Shown: positions 1 through 7,661 of the stretch, piece by piece | How the letters are laid out: every line of letters starts with the position of its first letter | How positions within the stretch are numbered: the stretch's first letter is position 1 | Assembly: GCF_000264945.2 (NCBI RefSeq) | Contig: NZ_CP013070.1 | Location: 62,001-126,000, forward strand | From: Sphingobium indicum B90A | GTDB taxonomy: Bacteria > Pseudomonadota > Alphaproteobacteria > Sphingomonadales > Sphingomonadaceae | Length of the DNA stretch: 64,000 nt | Direction of reading: 5' to 3' | Program-made: the position numbers and the translations under genes | The notes under the pieces: model-generated | The model's database searches: none | Told to the model about the DNA's origin: nothing | Seen by the model: the letters and a program-made list of their open reading frames with translations, nothing else

Positions 1-158
1 CGAAGCAGGCGGGCGAGATCGGCCGCACCTTCCGCACGGCCTATGCCGCCAAGCGCGGCGTTCGGCTGGTGCCCATCGGTCCCAGCGGCCATGTCGTCAT
101 GGCGGACCAGCCTGCGCGCTTCAACGCGGTGCTGGGCGATTTTCTGAAGACGGTTTGA
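1..158 (+). CDS. alpha/beta-hydrolase-like protein, C-terminal fragment
   Basis: This is the last 51 codons of a gene that starts before the window; the stop is TGA at 156-158. The translation contains SGHVVMADQP followed by a helix ending FLKTV. A Gly-His followed by a Pro and a final amphipathic helix is the usual position of the catalytic histidine in alpha/beta-hydrolase-fold enzymes. The nucleophile and substrate pocket lie outside the window, so neither the substrate nor the exact family can be named. The assignment rests only on this C-terminal pattern. Confidence 0.55.
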   Translation, partial: KQAGEIGRTFRTAYAAKRGVRLVPIGPSGHVVMADQPARFNAVLGDFLKTV

Positions 159-288
159 CGCCGATCAAAGCGGGGGAGGCATGGCCGGCGCATAAGGGGC
201 GCGGCGCTTGCAGCGTCACTCCTCTTCCTCATGGCGCAGCGCGATGGACCGCTGCGCCACCTTTTTTCGTGCATTAGGTTGATACAGC

Positions 289-1893
289 CTAAGGCGCCAG
301 CACGGTATCCACCGCCTGCGGCAGCATGTTCGGATAGTCGAGCGTATAGTGGAGCCCCCGGCTCTCCTTGCGATGCAACGCCGAACGCACGACCAGCCGC
401 GCCACCTCCAGCAGGTTGCGCAATTCGATCAGGTCGGGCGTCACGCGGAAATGGCCGTAATATTCGTCCACTTCCTTCGCCAGCAGGTCGATGCGGTGCT
501 GGGCGCGCTCCAGCCGCTTGGTGGTGCGGACGATGCCGACATAGTCCCACATGAAGCGGCGGATTTCCTTCCAATTATGCTGGACGATGACCTCTTCGTC
601 GGAATTGGTGACGCGGCTTTCGTCCCACGGGCGGACCGGCGGGGGCGCGGGCAGTTCATCCCAATGGGCGCGGATATGCCGGGCGGCGGCCTCCCCGAAG
701 ACGAAACATTCCAGCAGCGAATTGGACGCGAGGCGGTTGGCCCCGTGCAGCCCGCTCTCGGTCACTTCCCCCGCCGCATAGAGGCCCGGCAGGTCGGTGC
801 GCCCGTCCAGATCGATCACCACCCCGCCGCAGGTATAATGCTGCGCCGGGACGACCGGGATCGGCTCCTTCGTGATGTCGATGTCCAGGTCCAGCAGGCG
901 CGCATAGATGGTCGGAAAATGGGTGCGCACGAATTCCGGCGGCTTGTGGCTGATGTCCAGATGGACATAGTCCAGGCCCAGCCGCTTGATCTCATGGTCG
1001 ATGGCGCGGGCCACCACGTCGCGGGGCGCCAGTTCGGCGCGCTTGTCGAAGCGGGGCATGAACCGCTCCCCGCCGCCGGGCACGCCGGGGGGCAGCTTCA
1101 GATGCCCGCCCTCGCCGCGCACGGCCTCGGTGATCAGGAAATTCTTGACCTCCAGATTGTAGAGGCAGGTCGGGTGAAACTGGTTCATCTCCATGTTGGA
1201 GACGCGGCATCCCGCGCGCCAGGCCATGGCGATGCCGTCCCCGGTCGCGCCCCTGGGCGCGGTGGAGAAGAGATAGGTCCGCCCCGCGCCCCCGGTGCAG
1301 AGGATGGTCGCGCGGCCCAAAATGGCGTCGACATGCCCGCTCTGCTTGTTGAAGGCGTAGACGCCCCAGACATGGCCGTCGCCCGAATAGCGCTCCCCAT
1401 GGCGGCTGGTGATCAGATCGACGGCGACCCGGTCCTCCAGCAGGGTGATGTTGGGATTGGCGCGGGCCGCCTTCAACAGGGCGACCTGCACGGCATGGCC
1501 GGTGGCGTCGTCGACATGGACGATGCGCCGGTGGCTGTGGCCGCCTTCGCGGGTCAGGTGCCAGCGCTCCCCGAATTCCTCGCCCCCGTTAAAGGGCACG
1601 CCCAGTTCCGCCAGCCGCTCGATGGCGGCGGGGGCTTCGGAAACGACGAATTCGACGGTGCTGCGGTCGTTCAACCCCGCGCCGGCGACCATCGTATCCT
1701 CGATATGCGCCTCGAAACTGTCCCCGGCGTCGAGCACGGCGGCGATCCCCCCCTGCGCCCAGTTGGTGGACCCGCCGTCCAGCGCCCCCTTGGCCAGCAC
1801 CACGACCTTGCGGTCCTGCGCCAGGTTGATGGCGGCCGTCAGCCCCGCCGCGCCGGAACCGATGATGACGACGTCATAGGTGGTGATGGGCAT
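289..1893 (-). CDS. nadB: L-aspartate oxidase NadB
   Basis: Flavoenzyme that oxidises L-aspartate to iminoaspartate, the first step of de novo NAD synthesis, in the cytoplasm. The 534-residue protein is normal length. It opens with an FAD-binding Rossmann motif (VVIIGSGAAGLTAA, about residues 9-22), then GGSTNWAQGGIAA at about 41-53, the substrate/FAD region HPTCLY and EAVRGEGG in the middle, and the FAD-contacting GLYAAGEVTESGLHGANRLASNS block near residue 370. The succinate dehydrogenase/fumarate reductase family is the nearest alternative, but the short quinol-free architecture and the GLHGANR block favour NadB. The partners nadA and nadC are not in the window. Its ATG is 10 bp from the end of the DUF559 gene. 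Confidence 0.95.
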   Translation of the reverse strand: MPITTYDVVIIGSGAAGLTAAINLAQDRKVVVLAKGALDGGSTNWAQGGIAAVLDAGDSFEAHIEDTMVAGAGLNDRSTVEFVVSEAPAAIERLAELGVPFNGGEEFGERWHLTREGGHSHRRIVHVDDATGHAVQVALLKAARANPNITLLEDRVAVDLITSRHGERYSGDGHVWGVYAFNKQSGHVDAILGRATILCTGGAGRTYLFSTAPRGATGDGIAMAWRAGCRVSNMEMNQFHPTCLYNLEVKNFLITEAVRGEGGHLKLPPGVPGGGERFMPRFDKRAELAPRDVVARAIDHEIKRLGLDYVHLDISHKPPEFVRTHFPTIYARLLDLDIDITKEPIPVVPAQHYTCGGVVIDLDGRTDLPGLYAAGEVTESGLHGANRLASNSLLECFVFGEAAARHIRAHWDELPAPPPVRPWDESRVTNSDEEVIVQHNWKEIRRFMWDYVGIVRTTKRLERAQHRIDLLAKEVDEYYGHFRVTPDLIELRNLLEVARLVVRSALHRKESRGLHYTLDYPNMLPQAVDTVLAP

Positions 1894-1902
1894 AGGGTCT
1901 TC

Positions 1903-2346
1903 TTACTCCCCTCCCGCGGGCGGGAGGGGTTGGGGGTGGGCTTGCACGAGGGCTGCCATGATATGCGACAGCACGCCTTCGATATTCCCTATCACTTCCG
2001 CATTCTGAAAGCGCAAGACGGTAAAGCCCAGTTCGCGACAGCAGGCGTCGCGGCGGGCGTCATATTCCGCACTGTCGTCGTGGGTGGAGCCGTCCAGTTC
2101 GATGATGAGCTTCGCTTCGCGACAGAGGAAGTCGCAGAAATAGGGACCGAGCGGCATCTGGCGGCTGAATTTATGGCCATTGAGTTGGCGGTTGCGCAGG
2201 CGCTGCCAAAGGAACCGCTCAGGCGGAGAGGCCTCGTTCCTCAGGGATTTTGCGCGAGGCGTATTCCTGCTTCTGAAGGGTCGCGCCTGCCCACCCCCTA
2301 ACCCCCTCCCGCCTGCGGGAGGGGGAGAGGCATCGCTCTCCCTCAC
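1903..2346 (-). CDS. DUF559 (Vsr/PD-(D/E)XK-like) endonuclease-fold protein inside an inverted palindrome pair
   Basis: The conserved core (about 110 residues) has LWQRLRNRQLNGHKFSRQ, then FCDFLC and the acidic ELDG.H segment, and ends VLRFQNAEVIGNIEGVL. This is the DUF559 pattern, related to the very-short-patch-repair endonuclease fold. No ATG precedes the core in frame. The best start is GTG at 2346, which overlaps the stop of the ABC ATPase gene as GTGA, giving 147 residues. With that start both the first ~20 residues (rich in P, A, G) and the last ~12 (HPQPLPPAGGE) are translated from the flanking palindromes. Function is unknown; a nuclease acting on the flanking palindromes is an inference. 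Start position is uncertain. Confidence 0.6.
   Translation of the reverse strand: MRESDASPPPAGGRGLGGGQARPFRSRNTPRAKSLRNEASPPERFLWQRLRNRQLNGHKFSRQMPLGPYFCDFLCREAKLIIELDGSTHDDSAEYDARRDACCRELGFTVLRFQNAEVIGNIEGVLSHIMAALVQAHPQPLPPAGGE
1908..2325. mobile_element. candidate mobile unit: DUF559 gene bounded by inverted REP-type palindromes
   Basis: The left arm is a 22-base palindrome at 1908-1929 (two 10-base halves around GG) followed by TTGGGGGTGGGC. The right arm at 2289-2325 is the mirror image: GCCCACCCCCTAA followed by a palindrome with 11-base halves. So the DUF559 coding core is enclosed by two copies of the same palindrome-plus-GGGGGTGGG motif facing each other. The same arrangement without a gene inside occurs at 17351-17480, 49549-49675 and 54375-54487. 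The right arm, read on the minus strand, matches the left arm of the 49.5-kb pair over about 40 bases with one visible mismatch. Mobility is inferred and not demonstrated; no target duplication was recognised. Confidence 0.45.
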
Positions 2347-3284
2347 GCCGCCGCGGTCAGGTTCAGGAACACATCCTCCAGGTCCGGATCGCGCGTCACC
2401 ACGTCGACGATGGAAAGCCCGCTCGCCTGCACGGCGCTCAGCACCTGCCCGGCATTGGCGCGGTTCTTCATATAGGTGATGGTCAGCGTGCGCTCGTCCG
2501 ACAGTTCGACCTTCTCGAAACAGGGGTCGGCGGGCGGCGTCGCGATGTCGCGGTCCACCGTCACCTGCACCACCTTCTCCTGCGCCATGGCGATCAGTTC
2601 GCGGGTCGGCTTGTCGGTGATCACCTTGCCATGGTTGATGATGCCGATGCGGTCGCACAGCTCCTCGGCTTCCTCCAGATAGTGGGTCGTCAGCACGATG
2701 GTCACGCCCTGCCGGTTCAATTCCCGCACATAGGCCCAGAGCTGTTGCCGAAGCTGCACGTCGACGCCGGCGGTCGGTTCGTCCAGCACCAGGATCGGCG
2801 GCGAATGCACCATCGCCTTCGCCACCAGCAACCGGCGCTTCATGCCCCCCGACAGGGTGCGGGCATAGGCGTCCGCCTTGTCCTCCAGATGCACGGCGCG
2901 CAGCAATTCCATCGACCGGCGGCGGTCCTTGGGCACGCCATAATAGCCCGCCTGATTCTCCAGCGTCTCGAACGGCGTGAAGAAGGGATCGAAGACGATC
3001 TCCTGCGGCACGATGCCGATGCTGTTCTTGGCGTTGCGGGGATTCTGGTCGATGTCGAAGCCCCATATCCTGGCGCTGCCGCCGGTCTTGTTGACCAGCC
3101 CTGCGAGAATGTTGATCGTGGTTGATTTCCCCGCGCCGTTCGGCCCCAGCAGGCCGTAAATCTGCCCTCGCGGGATCGAGAGGCTGATATTGTCGAGCGC
3201 GCGCTTGCCGCCCTTATAGACCTTGGAAAGGTTTGTGATCTCGATGGCGGCTTGCGGGGCGGGGGAGGGGAAAGTGTCGGTCAT
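2343..3284 (-). CDS. ABC-2 type transporter ATP-binding protein (YadG-like)
   Basis: Cytoplasmic ATPase subunit of an export-type ABC transporter, 313 residues. Walker A GPNGAGKST is at about residue 48, the Q-loop VPQE follows, the signature LSGGMKRR is near 143, Walker B ILVLDEPTAGVD near 163 and the switch histidine TTHYLEEAEE near 199. The C-terminal ~80 residues form the regulatory tail common in this subfamily (ends DPDLEDVFLNLTA). The permease that should pair with it is not adjacent: downstream is DUF559 and nadB, and upstream lies a palindrome pair. Substrate cannot be inferred. ATG at 3284 follows no overlapping gene. Confidence 0.88.
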   Translation of the reverse strand: MTDTFPSPAPQAAIEITNLSKVYKGGKRALDNISLSIPRGQIYGLLGPNGAGKSTTINILAGLVNKTGGSARIWGFDIDQNPRNAKNSIGIVPQEIVFDPFFTPFETLENQAGYYGVPKDRRRSMELLRAVHLEDKADAYARTLSGGMKRRLLVAKAMVHSPPILVLDEPTAGVDVQLRQQLWAYVRELNRQGVTIVLTTHYLEEAEELCDRIGIINHGKVITDKPTRELIAMAQEKVVQVTVDRDIATPPADPCFEKVELSDERTLTITYMKNRANAGQVLSAVQASGLSIVDVVTRDPDLEDVFLNLTAAA

Positions 3285-3325
3285 GGCTGCCTATCTGGTG
3301 CGAAACAGCAGAAAATCAAAGCTGC

Positions 3326-3392
3326 GTGCTCCTGCGAAGGCAGGAGCCTAGATCAAACATCGGAACTGGGCTCCTGCCTTCGCAGGAGCACG
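3326..3392. repeat. inverted pair of REP-like palindromes, family 2 (CTCCTGC..GCAGGAG)
   Basis: Two palindromes, 3326-3348 and 3368-3392, are mirror images of each other separated by about 20 bases. Each is built on GCTCCTGC and GCAGGAGC. A second pair of the same family lies at 30844-30928 and a single copy at 61689-61712. Most of the 133-bp gap between the ABC ATPase and purN is this element; nothing else is visible there. Confidence 0.8.
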
Positions 3393-3417
3393 GCAGGCTG
3401 TAAAGCCAAGGCGTCCT

Positions 3418-4368
3418 CTAAAATTCGTCGGCGGCGTCCAGCAGGGCGGTGAGCTTCCTCGGCGCCACCTCCCGCCAGCTACGATGCAGCCGCTCGCCGA
3501 TCTGGTCCCAGTCCGTATCCCCCAGGTCGAGCCGGATGCCCACCCAGCCGTCCCCGAAATAGGCGGGCCGGTAATAGCGCGCCGGATCGCTTTCGATCAG
3601 CATCGCCTGCTCCTCGGGCGCGGTGGTCTTGACGAGGATGGCGATCACGCCGTCGCCATGACGGTCCTGCGTGAAATAGGCGAATTTCTTGCCCTTCTCG
3701 ATCCCGAAGCAGGGCATGCCGTGCGACGTCACCTCATCCGCCTGCGGCAGGGCCAGGGCGCGCTCCCGCACCTTGTTCAGCAGCCATTCGGGCTGCCGCT
3801 CGCGAGTCACGAAATCGGCCAGCGTGCGGGAATAAAGCTGATGCTCGGCGATCAGGATGCGCGCCGCCAGGCTCTCGGCGGTGTCGCCGGGCAGGATCGC
3901 GACTTCGGTCTGGCCCAGCACCGGCCCGTCGTCCAGTTCGGCGGTGACGATATGGACGGAGCAGCCCGCATGGGTATCGCCCGCGTCCAGCGCCTTCTGG
4001 TGGGTGTCCAGACCCTTATATTTGGGCAGCAGGCTGGGATGGATATTGAGCATCCGCCCCTCCCACCCCGCGACGAACTCCGGCGAGAGCAGGCGCATAT
4101 AGCCCGCCAGCGCCACATATTCCGCCCCCGCCTTGCGCAGTTCCGCGTCGATGACGGCGTCGAACTCGGCGCGCTTCATCCCCTTGTGGCTCTGCCCGAA
4201 GGTGGCGACGCCCTCGGCGGCCGCCAGCGCCAGGCCGGGCGCTTCGGGATCGTTGGCCGCGACCAGCACGATCTCATAGGGGCAGGACGGATGTTTGGCG
4301 GCATAAAGCAAGGCCGCCATGTTCGAACCGCGCCCGGAAATCAGAACGCCGACTTTGGCTTTGGTCAT
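3418..4368 (-). CDS. purN: PurN phosphoribosylglycinamide formyltransferase fused to an MmcQ/YjbR-like domain
   Basis: GART transfers a formyl group from 10-formyl-THF to GAR in purine synthesis. Residues 1-190 are PurN: VGVLISGRGSNMAAL at the N-terminus, the loop with LAGYMRLLS, the catalytic NIHPSLLPKYKGLDTH and the GCSVHIVT block. Residues ~200-316 are a second domain starting with LNKVRERALALPQADEVTSHG and ending in a YF.GWVGIRLD stretch, typical of MmcQ/YjbR-like (CyaY-fold) proteins. At 316 residues it is about 100 longer than a normal PurN. The start is ATG at 4368; an upstream in-frame ATG exists but its extension is only translated repeat sequence. purM lies just upstream on the same strand. 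Confidence 0.9.
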   Translation of the reverse strand: MTKAKVGVLISGRGSNMAALLYAAKHPSCPYEIVLVAANDPEAPGLALAAAEGVATFGQSHKGMKRAEFDAVIDAELRKAGAEYVALAGYMRLLSPEFVAGWEGRMLNIHPSLLPKYKGLDTHQKALDAGDTHAGCSVHIVTAELDDGPVLGQTEVAILPGDTAESLAARILIAEHQLYSRTLADFVTRERQPEWLLNKVRERALALPQADEVTSHGMPCFGIEKGKKFAYFTQDRHGDGVIAILVKTTAPEEQAMLIESDPARYYRPAYFGDGWVGIRLDLGDTDWDQIGERLHRSWREVAPRKLTALLDAADEF

Positions 4369-4379
4369 TTCTTGCGACC

Positions 4380-4525
4380 TCCGTTCGTCCTGAGTAGCCG
4401 CTGAGCCCTTCGACAGGCTCAGGACAGGCTTGTCGAAGCGGCGTATCGAAGGATGTTTTGCGCCCAGAGCCATGCTTCGATACGGGCCTTCGACTTCGCT
4501 CAGTCCCTACTCAGCACGAACGGGG
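4380..4525. repeat. imperfect inverted repeat, family 3 (CTTCGACAGGCTCAG)
   Basis: The gap between purM and purN carries CCTTCGACAGGCTCAGGACAG near 4407 with a partly inverted copy around 4436 and outer arms that pair imperfectly (CCGTTCGTCCTGAGTAG near 4380 with CTACTCAGCACGAACGG near 4507). The same core occurs as an inverted pair at 57881-57955. It could fold into a long hairpin in the purM-purN transcript. Confidence 0.65.
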
Positions 4526-4530
4526 GAAAT

Positions 4531-5625
4531 TTACCCCAGATGCGTCGCGGTCCAGTCCGCCTTGGCGCTCCATGTTTCCTGCGATCCCTTGACCGTGCAG
4601 CCCTTCTCGCCCGCTTCCACGGTGCCGACGCGAACCACCGTCTCGCCCGCCGCTTCCAGTTCAGCCGCCACGGCGTCCGCGCCATCCGCATCCACCGCCA
4701 GCACCATGCCGACGCCGCAGTTGAAGGTGCGCGCCATCTCTTCCGGCTCGATATTCCCCTGCGCCTGCAGGAAGGCCATCAGGCGCGGCTGTTCCCAGCC
4801 ATCGGCATCGACCACCGCATGGGTTCCTTCGGGCAGCACGCGCGGAATATTCTCCAGCAGGCCGCCGCCGGTGATATGGGCCAGCGCATGGATCTTCCCC
4901 GCCCGCACCAGCGGCAGCAGCGACTTCACGTAAATCCGCGTCGGCGCCATCAGCGCGTCGATCAGCAGCACTTCATTGTCGAAGATCGCCGGACGGTTGA
5001 GCTTCCAGCCCTTGTCGGCGGCCAGGCGGCGCACCAGCGAAAAACCGTTGCTGTGCACGCCCGATGAAGCAAGGCCCAGCAGCACGTCGCCCGCTTTCAC
5101 CCGGTTGCCGGTCAGCGCCTGGGACCGCTCCACCGCGCCCACGCAGAAACCGGCCAGATCATAGTCGCCCGGCCCATACATGCCCGGCATCTCGGCGGTC
5201 TCGCCGCCGATCAGCGCGCAACCCGCCTGCCTGCACCCTTCGGCGATGCCCGCGATCACCCGTTCGGCGACGCCGCTCTCCAGCTTGCCGGTGGCGTAAT
5301 AGTCCAGGAAAAAGAGCGGCTCGGCCCCCTGCACGATCAGGTCGTTGGCGCACATGGCGACCAGGTCGATGCCCACGCCGTCATGGGCGTCATGATCGAT
5401 GGCCAGCTTCAGCTTGGTGCCCACGCCGTCATTGGCCGCGACCAGCAGCGGATCGTCGTAACCGGCCGCCTTCAGGTCGAAGAAACCGCCAAAGCCGCCC
5501 AGTTCCGCGTCGGCGCCGGGGCGTCGGGTGGCCTTGGCCAGCGGGGCGATGGCGCGGACCAGCGCATTGCCCGCGGCGATGTCGACGCCAGCCTTGGCGT
5601 AGCTGTAGGATTCGGTGTCGCTCAT
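4531..5625 (-). CDS. purM: phosphoribosylformylglycinamidine cyclo-ligase PurM (AIR synthetase)
   Basis: Makes aminoimidazole ribotide from FGAM with ATP, fifth step of purine synthesis. The 364-residue protein starts [20 protein letters not shown], the standard N-terminus, so the ATG at 5625 is preferred to longer alternatives. Visible family blocks are [42 protein letters not shown], the [11 protein letters not shown] loop, [16 protein letters not shown] and the C-terminal [13 protein letters not shown]. purN follows on the same strand after about 160 bp of repeat DNA; the two enzymes act in the same pathway and are probably co-expressed. Confidence 0.96.
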   Translation of the reverse strand: MSDTESYSYAKAGVDIAAGNALVRAIAPLAKATRRPGADAELGGFGGFFDLKAAGYDDPLLVAANDGVGTKLKLAIDHDAHDGVGIDLVAMCANDLIVQGAEPLFFLDYYATGKLESGVAERVIAGIAEGCRQAGCALIGGETAEMPGMYGPGDYDLAGFCVGAVERSQALTGNRVKAGDVLLGLASSGVHSNGFSLVRRLAADKGWKLNRPAIFDNEVLLIDALMAPTRIYVKSLLPLVRAGKIHALAHITGGGLLENIPRVLPEGTHAVVDADGWEQPRLMAFLQAQGNIEPEEMARTFNCGVGMVLAVDADGADAVAAELEAAGETVVRVGTVEAGEKGCTVKGSQETWSAKADWTATHLG

Positions 5626-5779
5626 GCTGAGCGCCACTAGAGCAATGTACAGGAAAACGGAACGGGAAATGGGTTGCCGCTTGGCAGGGCAGGCAAATCC
5701 CGCCAAAAGGACGCGCGTGAGCCTGCCCATTGTCCTTCGCGGCCTTCGATTTCGGCCTCTGAACCTGATTCGCGCCCCA

Positions 5780-7012
5780 ATGCGGATGCTGTCGCGACCG
5801 CTCCAGATTCTGGGCGCCGTCGCGCTCGGCCTCGCGGCGGCGGCCCTGTTCGCGCAGATGGAGGGGGAACGCGGCGTTCCGCCCATCGCCAGCGGCGGCG
5901 ATTTTCAGGTCAGCCATGTGAAGGTCGACGTCTTCGCCAGGGATGCGTTCAGCGCCCGGCAGGCGGGCTGGCGGCTGGCGCAGCGGCGGGCGTGGCAGAT
6001 GCTCTGGACTCGCACCCATGGCGGAACCGGCGCGCCGGGCCTGTCCGATTCGCAGCTTGAAGGCATGATCTCCGGCATAGAGATCGAATATGAGCAGGCC
6101 GGTCCCAACCGCTATGTCGCGACGCTGGGCGTCATGTTCGACCGGGCGCGCACCGGGCAGGTGCTGGGCGTCACCGGCAGCAATGTCGTGCATTCGCCGC
6201 CGCTGCTGGTGATCCCGGTGCTGTGGGACGGCGGTTCGGCCGTGTCCTATGAACGGATCAATGAGTGGCAGAAGGCCTGGGCGCGCTTCCGCACCGGGGA
6301 CAGCGCCATCGACTATGTGCGCGTGGCCGGGTCGATCGCCGATCCGATCCTGCTGAACGCCGGACAGACCGGACGGCGCGGGCGGCTGTGGTGGCGCGTG
6401 CTGCTCGACCAATATGGCGCGGCGGACGTGGTGATCCCCATCGCCCGGCTCGACCGCCAATATCCCGGCGGCCCCGTGACCGGCACCTTCACCGCCCGCT
6501 ATGGCCCCGACAATTTCCTGATCGGCAGCTTTTCCCTGCGCGCCTCCAGCGACAGCGCGATCCCGCAGATGATGGATCAGGCGGCGCAGCGGATCGACCA
6601 GCTCTACACCCAGGCGCTGAACGACGGCCGCCTGCGCCCCGATCCGTCGCTGATCATCGAGGAGCCGGTCGATCCCGACGCGCTGGCCATCGAAAACGCC
6701 GCCGACCTGCCCGTGGAGATGCTGGACGCGCCGACGCCCGCCGCCGCGACCGGCAGCTTCGCGATCCAGTTCGACACGCCCGACGTTGGATCGGTGGCGC
6801 AGGGGGAGGCGGCGCTGCGCTCCATCCCCGGCGTCCGCTCCGCCGCGACCAGCAGCCTGGCGCTGGGCGGCACGTCGGTCATGCAGGTCAGCTTCGACGG
6901 CACGGTCGACGCGCTGCGCGCCGCGCTGACGGCCAGGGGCTATGGCGTGGCGGTGTCCGGCAACACGCTGCGCATCCGCCGCGCCGCCGCCGGAACCGCC
7001 CCGGCGCAATGA
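5780..7012 (+). CDS. exported protein of unknown function with C-terminal metal-binding-like (HMA-fold) domain
   Basis: The 410-residue protein starts at ATG 5780 (a second ATG is at 5786) and has an N-terminal hydrophobic segment ([15 protein letters not shown]) that looks like an uncleaved anchor or signal. The middle is unrecognised; it contains [22 protein letters not shown] near the start, as in DUF2066-type proteins, and repeated mentions of [13 protein letters not shown]. The last ~75 residues ([22 protein letters not shown]...[15 protein letters not shown]) have the beta-alpha-beta pattern of heavy-metal-associated domains but lack a CxxC. The stop overlaps the hdaA start (ATGA), so the two are translationally coupled. 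Confidence 0.7.
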   Translation: MRMLSRPLQILGAVALGLAAAALFAQMEGERGVPPIASGGDFQVSHVKVDVFARDAFSARQAGWRLAQRRAWQMLWTRTHGGTGAPGLSDSQLEGMISGIEIEYEQAGPNRYVATLGVMFDRARTGQVLGVTGSNVVHSPPLLVIPVLWDGGSAVSYERINEWQKAWARFRTGDSAIDYVRVAGSIADPILLNAGQTGRRGRLWWRVLLDQYGAADVVIPIARLDRQYPGGPVTGTFTARYGPDNFLIGSFSLRASSDSAIPQMMDQAAQRIDQLYTQALNDGRLRPDPSLIIEEPVDPDALAIENAADLPVEMLDAPTPAAATGSFAIQFDTPDVGSVAQGEAALRSIPGVRSAATSSLALGGTSVMQVSFDGTVDALRAALTARGYGVAVSGNTLRIRRAAAGTAPAQ

Positions 7013-7635
7013 GACAGATCAGCCTGCCGTTCGACCGGCCAATACACGCAGGCTCTCAGGCGAAGGCCGACGAATTCCTGGTCAGCGAAGCCAACCGCAT
7101 CGCCGTCCGCCATCTGGAGAACTGGCGCGGCTGGCCGCTGGCGGTCAGCGTGCTGAGCGGCCCGCCCTTGTCCGGCCGTTCGACGCTGGGCCGCCATTTC
7201 GCCGCGCAGAGCGGCGGCGCGGTGATCGACGATGCGCAGCGGCAGGACGAGCGGACCCTGTTCAATGCCTGGAACGACGCGCAGACGGCGCAGCGCCCCC
7301 TGCTGCTGATCGCCGACGCGCCGCCCGCGATCTGGCAGGTGGCCTTGCCCGACCTGCGTTCCCGCCTGGCCGCCGCGCCGCACGTCGCGCTGGAGGAACC
7401 GGACGAGGCGCTGGCCCGCGCCCTGATCGAACGTTCCCTGTCCTCGGCGGGGGCCAGCTATGCCGCCGACCTGCCCGAATGGCTGCTGCGCCGCATCGAA
7501 CGCAGCTATGCCGCCATCGCGGCGGCGACGCGCCTGCTGGACGAGGCTGCATTGTCATCAGGACGCAAGATTTCTACCGCTATGGCGAAACATGTCCTGC
7601 AAGGCGCGGGATTTTTGCCTATAGTCCCGGACTGA
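7009..7635 (+). CDS. hdaA: HdaA, DnaA-related regulatory inactivator
   Basis: A 208-residue AAA+ protein resembling the ATPase core of DnaA without its DNA-binding domain. In alphaproteobacteria HdaA binds the beta clamp and promotes ATP hydrolysis on DnaA, limiting re-initiation. The N-terminus QISLPF matches the clamp-binding motif (QxxLPF). A Walker-like stretch GPPLSGRSTLGRHFA is at about residues 50-65 (the usual GKS is GRS here), then IDDAQ (Walker B-like) and a C-terminal helical lid. It starts four bases inside the preceding gene and is followed 26 bp later by ppk, linking replication control and polyphosphate genes. Confidence 0.85.
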   Translation: MRQISLPFDRPIHAGSQAKADEFLVSEANRIAVRHLENWRGWPLAVSVLSGPPLSGRSTLGRHFAAQSGGAVIDDAQRQDERTLFNAWNDAQTAQRPLLLIADAPPAIWQVALPDLRSRLAAAPHVALEEPDEALARALIERSLSSAGASYAADLPEWLLRRIERSYAAIAAATRLLDEAALSSGRKISTAMAKHVLQGAGFLPIVPD

Positions 7636-7661
7636 CCCGGTTCTGAAACGATGAGAGACAT

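Noticed and set aside
349..2301. Very long open frame of about 650 codons on the plus strand opposite nadB
   Set aside because: It runs antisense to nadB and DUF559, has no family motifs, and is the usual long shadow frame of GC-rich DNA.
1908..2325. CRISPR array or IS element as explanation for palindromes
   Set aside because: Palindromes are not regularly spaced with unique spacers, and no transposase of a known IS family is present; only the DUF559 gene lies between arms.
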